This document shows, one piece after another, positions 1-5,412 of a stretch of DNA of 5,412 bases. The stretch's first letter is position 1. Each line of letters begins with the position of its first letter. Below the pieces are notes generated by a model. It saw only the letters and a program-made list of their open reading frames with translations. It did not search any database and was not told the origin of the DNA. Source of the DNA: an uncultured Saprospiraceae bacterium (GTDB lineage: Bacteria > Bacteroidota > Bacteroidia > Chitinophagales > Saprospiraceae); the NCBI GenBank assembly GCA_937930625.1, contig CALHBW010000356.1, positions 1 through 5,412 on the forward strand, in the 5' to 3' direction. The position numbers and the translations under genes are program-made.

Positions 1-146
1 GGCTATCCGTCTAAGCTTGCTTGCAAGATATTACTCGTCTGACGAAGGTTTTTGTGAAATGTAGTGATTTGTCTCATAAAATATTCGCACTGAATAAAGG
101 GATTCGTCTGACGAGTATTCGCTTAGGCAAACTTAGACGGATAGCC
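1..146. repeat. 146-bp fold-back repeat, MITE-like, with nested inverted arms
   Basis: The first 20 bases, GGCTATCCGTCTAAGCTTGC, are the reverse complement of 127-146 with a single mismatch. Inside these outer arms, 31-46 pairs with 103-118 (14/16), so about 46 bp on each side fold back on each other with a small gap. The inner arms contain the 11-mer TCGTCTGACGA at 35-45 and 104-114, itself a palindrome around a central T. The middle (47-102) pairs poorly. No coding capacity for a transposase is visible. The element starts at base 1 of the window, so a left target duplication cannot be tested. It lies 81 bp beyond the stop codon of the minus-strand protease, so it could also form a hairpin at the 3' end of that mRNA. 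The inverted repeat is directly seen; calling it a MITE is inference. Confidence 0.65.
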
Positions 147-160
147 CAAAAGTACGTTAA

Positions 161-225
161 ATTCATCAACTCTTCAACACGTCAACTCGTCAACACATCA
201 ATTCATCAACACAACAACTCGTCAC
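161..225. repeat. Degenerate short-period tandem repeat (CTCGTCAAC-like)
   Basis: This 65-bp tract is built from loosely repeated units of about 7-9 bases sharing the core TCAAC, with variants such as TTCATCAAC, CGTCAAC and TCGTCAACA. It lies between the fold-back repeat at 1-146 and the stop codon of the protease at 228. Read on the plus strand it gives an open frame of the STRQLVNTS type, a sort often annotated as spurious short proteins in Bacteroidota. It is best treated as a non-coding simple repeat. Units are too short and uneven for a CRISPR array. Confidence 0.6.
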
Positions 226-227
226 CC

Positions 228-3200
228 CTACCTCTGTACGCCGGAATAAATTCCGTTATTATCAAACCAAATCGACTTGTCGTTACCATTTACATCGCCG
301 TCGAGGTTAATATCTTCGTTAGCATAGACCTTGAAAGTACCATTGAGTACTTGCCAGGGGATTTTGTCCGCACCGGTTATTTGATAGCTTCCGAAGTCAC
401 TCTTTTGGTCGCAGTCGCCTCCAAACATCGCCCAGACTCCCGGACTGATTTCTTTTTGCCCCGAACCATTGATGGCATAAGAGTTTTTATTTCTGAAATC
501 ATAGGTCAACTGATTATCCTCAATCGCAACAGGCATCTCCGACATAATCCCCACATGATTGCGATGCTCAATGACGATATACACCGGCTCCGCAAATTCA
601 TAATTGATACAATTCCTCGGAAAACGGATTCGTCCGTCTGCGTACAACAATCCGCCCATACGAAACACTTCGTCAGATTTGGCAATACTCGTGCGGAAAG
701 AAACCAGCAGCCAGTCCACGACATCTGCTTCGTAAATATTAACGGGTTCGGCTTCCCAGTACTCCCAGGGCGATAGGAAATACGGATGTCCGATGTCCGA
801 AAGCATCACGTCCTCATTATTGGCAGATTGACCGGGCAGTAGGTTTCTGTGCGCCAAATCGGTACGCATGGAGTCGTTTTCCTGAAGGTATAATGCACCT
901 TCGAGCCACACATATAATTCGATATTTTTGCAGGTCAATGTAGTCGTATAATCGTAAATTCGCGTGGATTCGATATTTTGAGGATTCAATGCCGATACGC
1001 TGATTTTATATGCTGTCGAAGGCAGTAAACTATCGGCTGTATATTGGTTGCCAGAAGTTAGCCCCGCTATTGTATCATTCACATAAATCGCATATTTGAC
1101 AATATCATCAAAAGAAGCGGGCATTTCCCATTCAAGCGTAATAGAAGTAAAATCAGGTGCTAAATCCAAATTTAAGGGTGGCGAAGGCGGTACAACTGTG
1201 CAATCGGCAGCCCATGCTAATGAGGCATCAAAAAACATCCATGCATCACTGGACAATGATTCAATGTGATAATATTCCATCGGAAAACCAATGCGTTTTG
1301 ACTGTGCGATGACACCATCCATCATGGTGTGTCCGGCTTCATAAGCAAAAAGAATGTTGGAATTGCTTTCATGTCGAACGATAGGTATGGCATCAGGCGA
1401 TATTTCGGCTGCTCCTCTAAAGTAATAATCGCCAATGTAATAATCCACATATCCCTCACGGCTCGCTGCTGCAGGATGATAATCACTGATAATGCTCATG
1501 GCTGACCCCGTCCCGGAGATATTGCCCGATGAAAGATGAAAATCATCCAGCATATCAAAATTCAAAATGATGAGCGAAACCTGGTCAAAAAGCGACATAT
1601 CATCAGCATTAATTTCTGCTTCGGGCGATATAACGACCGTCCAGTTTTTATCCCACAAATGATTTTCTAATTCATTTTTATCTATAGAAAAAACATGATA
1701 ATCAATACTTTGCAGATGGTCATAAATGACCGATTCTCCATCGGTCAGAATTTTATCTTGCGTAACAAATAAGACATCCTGATTACAAAAATCTTCGCTA
1801 AATGCGCTGGTCGTAAAGCAATTGATCTGCGATTCATTCCCATGAATATCAATGGCACTAATGCAGTATTGCACATTTGTACCCGGTTCAATATCATGTA
1901 CTATATAGTCAGGTGAATTAATTGTCTGAATCGGAATACTATCTTCATAAATCACATAACCCGTAACTCCCAAATCATCCGTGGAAGGTTCCCAAAAGAA
2001 TTGGATATGATACTGACCCGTTTCGTAAGAGATATTGCCGGGTGCAGAGGGCGGACAAGAACTCACCGCAGTCGGCACAGGGGGCATAAAAAGTTTGGCA
2101 TCCGAAGTAAGGCTGCGTTCTCCGTCCGCATACACAGCGCGTAGAGAAAACCAACGCTCTCCTTCATCATAATCATAGGTATAAACAAGACTTGTATCTG
2201 TAGTCGATGTGATCATCTCTAATTGTTCGCCACCATCATATGCTAATATTTCATAGAAAGAGGCATCGTCCATTTTGTCCCATACAAACAGGATTTCGTC
2301 GTTGCAAAGCGGCGTAATTTCATATTCTTTTCTTCCGATAAAATCATATAATTTGCAAGCTGCTCCAACGACTCTGAAATACGGCGTGTCATTTTTTGTG
2401 ACCCGAACCCAAACCTCAGAACTATTGATGCCTTTAAGTCGGTGTTTTTCCCACTTATAAATTCGTGCATTGGCAGCAATGCTATCATTGAGTATTGTCC
2501 ATGTTGCGCCATTATCTGCCGTATAATCAATCGTAAATCGTTCGTCTTCCCCGTTGTTATTATAATCTTTAGGACCGTTATAATCCCATTCGATATAGTA
2601 ATTTGTAGAACCACCACCCGGCAACACTTCGCCCGGTACAGGAGCAGTCACGACCAAGCCTGTTTCGACATACTCATAGGTTACATGGAATTTTTGTGGT
2701 TCGTAAGGCACTATATGTCCGCGCACATTCACGGTGTATGTGCCGGGTACAGGGTCTTTGATGACGACTTGTTCGACATTATTCACTCTATCCACAAAAG
2801 GATAGGCATATCTATCTACCCTGTCCGGCGTAGTCTCCAGTACATATGGAAGGTAAATATTATTATTCGGAGAAACTATTCGCAAATCAAGGTCATTGAC
2901 CAATTGCTTGCTTACCCCTCCGGTCGCGCTTGTATCTGCCCAATACAGCATCACTTTCAATTCGCTCAACCCCAGTGGTACCGTGATGGTTTGTGTCACA
3001 TTTTGTTCGTGATTGACGATGTTTTCATAGTGATTTCCGGCATCAAGTAATGCCTTTGCACGACGCAAATTGAGCTTGCCAAAACCATAGGTAAAATCCG
3101 GTCCGGGATTTCCCAAATCTTCAGCCGTATTACAAATGACAGCTTTCATTAATGCGCCTTCGGGGTCTTCTTCGTGTAAATTTCGGTAATGCTCATACAG

Positions 3201-4556
3201 CAGCGCGAGTCCACCTGCCACTTGTGGTGCGCTAAAACTCGTACCAAAACCACCGGCGTAATTATTTCCGCTTCCGGGGGATACAAAACCATAGGCAATC
3301 GCCGATATTTCGGGCTTCATTCTGCCATCTTCCGTAGGTCCGCGGCTTGAGCTGATGTATAATTCATTCAGGTGATTGATCCCGCCCACAGAAACGGAAT
3401 TTTTGCTGCTTTGCCCATGTCCTAATACGGTATTATAACCCATAGGAAAACCTTCCATCGTTAATTTACCTGAATTTCCCACCGAAAAAACATGCAATAA
3501 CTGCTCATGTCGTATTTGTTGGTCGTCGGTACGTGCACTAAAAAAACTGTACTCGCCGCCCTCTCCTACTCCATAGGAATGATTGGTCAAAACCATTCCT
3601 TGCGCCACCTTCGTATCTATATTGCTATCTGCCATCAACTCGCTACCTGTATCAAAAAGACACTGTGCTTTGGGTGCAATTCCTTTTACACGTTCGCGTA
3701 ATATGCCTGCTCCGCCCAACATTCCGCCTACGAGATTGGCGTGATGGTCGTCTTGCAAATAATCTTCTTCTACATCATTAATAATTCGTCCGAAAAAATC
3801 AAGATGTCCTGCTGCACCATTTTCACCAATACCTACCATGACCCCCTCGCCCAGTAGTCCGCCACCAAGTGGTGCGTTCAAATAATTACCCTTGACCGAC
3901 TTGGAACGCGTACCAAGTGGTTTTGCAGGTTCGCCTACTGACTCAATATACCGCACAAAAGGCATCGCAATAAGCGACTCGATTTGTGTCGTACTCAATA
4001 CGCCTTGTAGCGTATTATTTTTATCGGAAAAATAAACGGAAATGCCTTCTTCAGCTAATTGACTAATAACTGCTTGTTCGGAAATTTTATCTATCGTATG
4101 AATGATAATATCGTGGGTGGTATGATTGTTTTTTTGTAGTCGAACAAGCGTTTTGTCTAGCTTACTTTCCGAAGGGATAACGGTAATAGCCCGTACGCCC
4201 AAATCAAGTAATTCGTCAGAAGTAATATCTTGAGGGATGAGAGATATGTAAGCATAATTAGGCACGTAACCTTGTAATTCAACTCCTGCGGTTTGGAGTT
4301 CGTTACGTTGGCTGCTAGTAGGAATATCGTAAAATTGAAGAATTGCCGGATATTTACCCAACAATAAATCATGTTGTAGCGAATTACGCTTTTCTGACGA
4401 CAATTCAGTACAGATTTCGGGAGTATAAACGTTAGCCTTTAGATTAAGGGTGTAATCTTTAGCCTCACCCTGACCAAATAGTTGTGTACAACACAACATT
4501 ACGATTAATAAAAGAATACACTGTCCATCGGTTTTCCATGATGTTGGATTTAACAT
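228..4556 (-). CDS. Secreted multidomain subtilisin-like (S8) serine protease
   Basis: The protein has 1442 residues from the ATG at 4556. The next in-frame upstream start, a TTG at 4580, would put eight residues ahead of the signal peptide and is less likely. AAGG four bases before the ATG is a weak ribosome site. Residues 1-28 are a Sec signal peptide (core CILLLIVMLCC, then LFGQ). Residues ~35-235 resemble an S8 N-terminal pro-region (QFYDIPT, YVPNYAYIS). The S8 domain spans ~236-505: Glu245 stands at the usual Asp position (VGIGENG), followed by His272 (HANLVGG), oxyanion Asn361 (FSVGNSG) and nucleophile Ser440 (GTSFSAPQVAG). Then come a KP-43-type jelly roll (~515-630: LVNDLDL, DRVNNVEQV, GTYTVNVRG), an Ig-like domain (~635-735, DNGATW), FN3-like modules (~745-825, ~835-918), a ThuA/GATase1-like module (~924-1118), another FN3 (~1122-1208), and a C-terminal region with HRNHVGIM (1331-1338) and Ca loop DINLDGDVNGND (1415-1426). 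Likely cell-surface or secreted, degrading proteins; substrate unknown. It stands alone, without operon partners. Protease family is confident; activity is uncertain because of Glu245. Confidence 0.93.
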   Translation of the reverse strand: MLNPTSWKTDGQCILLLIVMLCCTQLFGQGEAKDYTLNLKANVYTPEICTELSSEKRNSLQHDLLLGKYPAILQFYDIPTSSQRNELQTAGVELQGYVPNYAYISLIPQDITSDELLDLGVRAITVIPSESKLDKTLVRLQKNNHTTHDIIIHTIDKISEQAVISQLAEEGISVYFSDKNNTLQGVLSTTQIESLIAMPFVRYIESVGEPAKPLGTRSKSVKGNYLNAPLGGGLLGEGVMVGIGENGAAGHLDFFGRIINDVEEDYLQDDHHANLVGGMLGGAGILRERVKGIAPKAQCLFDTGSELMADSNIDTKVAQGMVLTNHSYGVGEGGEYSFFSARTDDQQIRHEQLLHVFSVGNSGKLTMEGFPMGYNTVLGHGQSSKNSVSVGGINHLNELYISSSRGPTEDGRMKPEISAIAYGFVSPGSGNNYAGGFGTSFSAPQVAGGLALLYEHYRNLHEEDPEGALMKAVICNTAEDLGNPGPDFTYGFGKLNLRRAKALLDAGNHYENIVNHEQNVTQTITVPLGLSELKVMLYWADTSATGGVSKQLVNDLDLRIVSPNNNIYLPYVLETTPDRVDRYAYPFVDRVNNVEQVVIKDPVPGTYTVNVRGHIVPYEPQKFHVTYEYVETGLVVTAPVPGEVLPGGGSTNYYIEWDYNGPKDYNNNGEDERFTIDYTADNGATWTILNDSIAANARIYKWEKHRLKGINSSEVWVRVTKNDTPYFRVVGAACKLYDFIGRKEYEITPLCNDEILFVWDKMDDASFYEILAYDGGEQLEMITSTTDTSLVYTYDYDEGERWFSLRAVYADGERSLTSDAKLFMPPVPTAVSSCPPSAPGNISYETGQYHIQFFWEPSTDDLGVTGYVIYEDSIPIQTINSPDYIVHDIEPGTNVQYCISAIDIHGNESQINCFTTSAFSEDFCNQDVLFVTQDKILTDGESVIYDHLQSIDYHVFSIDKNELENHLWDKNWTVVISPEAEINADDMSLFDQVSLIILNFDMLDDFHLSSGNISGTGSAMSIISDYHPAAASREGYVDYYIGDYYFRGAAEISPDAIPIVRHESNSNILFAYEAGHTMMDGVIAQSKRIGFPMEYYHIESLSSDAWMFFDASLAWAADCTVVPPSPPLNLDLAPDFTSITLEWEMPASFDDIVKYAIYVNDTIAGLTSGNQYTADSLLPSTAYKISVSALNPQNIESTRIYDYTTTLTCKNIELYVWLEGALYLQENDSMRTDLAHRNLLPGQSANNEDVMLSDIGHPYFLSPWEYWEAEPVNIYEADVVDWLLVSFRTSIAKSDEVFRMGGLLYADGRIRFPRNCINYEFAEPVYIVIEHRNHVGIMSEMPVAIEDNQLTYDFRNKNSYAINGSGQKEISPGVWAMFGGDCDQKSDFGSYQITGADKIPWQVLNGTFKVYANEDINLDGDVNGNDKSIWFDNNGIYSGVQR

Positions 4557-4609
4557 AGTACCTTGGTTTATTAGGAACAAAATTTAAAGGGAAATAGCCA
4601 CATTAAGGT

Positions 4610-4767
4610 TAAGAGCATGTTTAAAATTTTTCTGCCTGAAAACCAACATCTTATGAACTTGGCTTCACATCAAATCAGTCGCTTATCTTGATAAACTCCT
4701 TCTTTGATGCCTCGCCAAAACCATAAGCTGTTGATTATCAGTTTGAAAAATTTTAAACATGCTCTAA
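4610..4767. mobile_element. 152-bp MITE-like element with TAA target duplication, upstream of the protease
   Basis: The element proper is 4613-4764. Its ends are perfect 20-bp inverted repeats, GAGCATGTTTAAAATTTTTC at 4613-4632 and its reverse complement at 4745-4764. TAA stands on both sides (4610-4612 and 4765-4767), as a 3-bp target duplication would. Pairing continues inward in the same register: 4645-4655 with 4722-4732 (10/11), and TTGGC plus CATCAAA blocks further in. The whole element is therefore an imperfect palindrome with no transposase gene. GAG ends with a TNA target are known from IS1031-type members of the IS5 family, so mobilisation by such a transposase is a reasonable guess, not shown here. 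The element lies 56 bp before the ATG of the protease and is probably in its promoter or 5' leader. Confidence 0.8.
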
Positions 4768-5036
4768 TGTCGAAAAGGTTTTTTGTCGTCCTCCGAGATA
4801 CCAAAAAAACTAATCAACAATAGGATTCAGATACTTTTGTATTTGCTGCTTTTCCAATCAGACGCACGAAACACTCAAAAGGATGCTTTGTGTGACAGGT
4901 AATTTTACATTACAAAAAAAAACAATACAATTATTTGCCGTTTCTCCGATGGCAAATTTACACATAAATTACGATAGTTAATATTTTACTTAAAAATATT
5001 TTATTTAAAAAAACAAACACTCTTGAATTGAGGTTT
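4768..5036. other. AT-rich intergenic stretch without a gene
   Basis: This stretch between two MITE-like elements contains no credible reading frame on either strand. It has a run of nine A at 4914-4922, a small hairpin (ATTTGCC at 4933-4939 with GGCAAAT at 4951-4957, 11-base loop) and a 15-bp tandem duplication at 4980-5009. A minus-strand TAAATTTG at 4960-4953 matches the Bacteroidota -7 pattern TAnnTTTG, but no partner TTG is seen at the expected distance. The promoter of the protease may lie here or between 4557 and 4612; I cannot place it firmly. Confidence 0.6.
4980..5009. repeat. Two-copy 15-bp tandem repeat
   Basis: AATATTTTACTTAAA at 4980-4994 is followed directly by AATATTTTATTTAAA at 4995-5009, a 14/15 match. 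It is a simple AT-rich tandem duplication. No function can be assigned. Confidence 0.7.
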
Positions 5037-5145
5037 AAGTTCTGGGTAGTGCTATAAATGTAATGCTCAAACTTGCCTTGCATTTTGAAAATGCAAGGCA
5101 AGTTGCCATGAATTAGCATTACATCTAAAGGACCACCAAGTTCTG
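5037..5145. mobile_element. 93-bp fold-back MITE-like element with 8-bp target duplication
   Basis: The element proper is 5045-5137. Its ends begin GGTAGTGC on the left and GGTGGTCC on the right (read inward on the opposite strand). The 23-bp terminal arms 5045-5067 and 5115-5137 pair at 19 of 23 positions, including the inner ten bases ATGTAATGCT without a mismatch. AAGTTCTG flanks the arms exactly on both sides (5037-5044 and 5138-5145), as an 8-bp target duplication would. Inside lies a second, perfect 17-bp hairpin, 5070-5086 with 5088-5104, around a single central G. No coding capacity is visible. Eight-base duplications occur in several IS families, for example IS1, IS1595 and IS256, so the parent cannot be named. 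The hairpin lacks a following T run, so it does not look like a terminator. Confidence 0.75.
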
Positions 5146-5155
5146 AATCCATTAG

Positions 5156-5190
5156 AAATGAAAATGAAAATCACAATGAAAATAAAAATT
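5156..5190. repeat. Imperfect GAAAAT hexanucleotide repeat
   Basis: Several near copies of GAAAAT or GAAAATCACA follow each other here, a low-complexity purine-rich tract on the plus strand. It begins about ten bases after the 8-bp duplication of the neighbouring fold-back element. No function is apparent. Confidence 0.5.
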
Positions 5191-5208
5191 GGCACTACTG
5201 CTGCAACC

Positions 5209-5238
5209 CGTTATCCGTTGACTCGTTATTCGTTTTCA
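5209..5238. repeat. Degenerate 15-bp repeat (CGTTATCCGTT / CGTTATTCGTT)
   Basis: CGTTATCCGTTGACT at 5209-5223 is followed directly by CGTTATTCGTTTTCA at 5224-5238, matching at 11 of 15 positions. In style it resembles the CTCGTCAAC tract downstream of the protease. Probably a decayed intergenic simple repeat. Confidence 0.4.
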
Positions 5239-5258
5239 ACTAACTAATAATCAATAAC

Positions 5259-5412
5259 CAATATGTTCGCCAAATTGAAAATTGATAATTGAGAGTTGAT
5301 AATTAATTTATTTTTTATTTCATAAAAAACTTAAAATTAAATAATTACAAATTATAAAATAAAATTAGTTATCAATTATACATTCTCAATTCTCAATTTG
5401 GCGAAGACATTG
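5259..5412. repeat. Large AT-rich imperfect palindrome reaching the window edge
   Basis: TTCGCCAAATTG at 5266-5277 is the exact reverse complement of 5394-5405, and pairing continues in the same register on both sides: CAAT at 5259-5262 with ATTG at 5409-5412, and 17 of the next 23 inner positions. Arms of roughly 57 bp enclose a very AT-rich centre (about 5316-5355). The arms are made of AATTGATAATTGA-like sub-repeats, which are frequent between genes in Bacteroidota. There is no open frame of note. The right end coincides with the window end, so the outer limit and any target duplication cannot be judged. It may be a MITE-like element or a non-mobile palindromic repeat. Confidence 0.65.

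Noticed and set aside
161..225. CRISPR-like array
   Set aside because: The units are 7-9 bases, uneven and without spacers, and there are no cas genes in the window.
21..776. Plus-strand open frame of 251 codons
   Set aside because: It runs through the fold-back repeat, the TCAAC tract and then antisense to the protease C-terminus. Its protein has no domain and its first part is a translation of repeats.
2442..3050. Plus-strand open frame of 202 codons antisense to the protease
   Set aside because: It is a shadow of the jelly-roll and Ig-like coding region, and the protease frame is intact with recognisable motifs throughout.
4557..4580. TTG start giving an eight-residue longer protease
   Set aside because: The ATG at 4556 gives a normal signal peptide and has a weak AAGG before it; the extension adds nothing recognisable.
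4577..4586. TTAAATTTTG on the minus strand as the promoter of the protease
   Set aside because: The spacing inside the box is off by one from TAnnTTTG and no upstream TTG element is seen, so it is too weak to list.
4832..4839. TACTTTTG on the plus strand, matching the Bacteroidota -7 box TAnnTTTG
   Set aside because: There is no TTG partner at the right distance and no gene follows on the plus strand.
4914..4957. Hairpin at 4933-4957 followed on the minus strand by nine T, as a possible terminator
   Set aside because: The stem is only 7 bp, the loop is 11 bases, and ten bases separate the stem from the T run, which is too far for an intrinsic terminator.
4958..5152. Minus-strand open frame of 64 codons
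   Set aside because: It crosses the hairpins and both duplications of the 93-bp fold-back element, and the product resembles no family.
5158..5247. Plus-strand 29-codon frame starting MKMKITMKIK
   Set aside because: It translates the GAAAAT repeat and the CGTTAT repeat, with no ribosome site or domain. It is most likely chance.

Overview
The window holds one large gene on the minus strand (228-4556) and, on both sides of it, non-coding DNA rich in fold-back (inverted-repeat) elements. The gene's architecture points to a member of the Bacteroidota. It encodes a secreted S8 protease followed by a jelly-roll domain, Ig/FN3-type modules, a ThuA-like module and a C-terminal Ca-loop (dockerin-like) tail of a kind common in large exported proteins of Saprospiria and relatives. 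The degenerate 'CTCGTCAAC'-type tract and the AATTGATAATT-type AT-rich repeats fit the same phylum. The finer placement (Saprospirales-like) is a guess from protein style, not a measurement.

Layout, left to right: 1-146 is a fold-back repeat with 20-bp terminal arms (19/20 paired) and nested inner arms carrying two copies of TCGTCTGACGA. 161-225 is a degenerate short-period repeat. 228-4556 (minus) is the 1442-residue protease. 4610-4767 is a 152-bp MITE-like element with perfect 20-bp terminal inverted repeats and a TAA target duplication; it lies 56 bp upstream of the start codon. 4768-5036 is AT-rich with no gene. 5037-5145 is a second MITE-like element of 93 bp, with 23-bp imperfect terminal repeats, a 17-bp inner hairpin and an 8-bp target duplication. 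5156-5240 holds short degenerate repeats. 5259-5412 is a large AT-rich imperfect palindrome that runs to the window edge.

The protease has a signal peptide and is probably exported through Sec and then sorted to the surface or medium. Its S8 domain keeps the nucleophile Ser, the oxyanion Asn and the His, but has Glu where the family's catalytic Asp should be. This is the most notable point in the protein. No second gene, RNA gene or CRISPR array could be supported, so no multigene system is visible. The strongest non-coding signal is four unrelated fold-back elements packed around one gene, two of them with target-site duplications that can be read directly.
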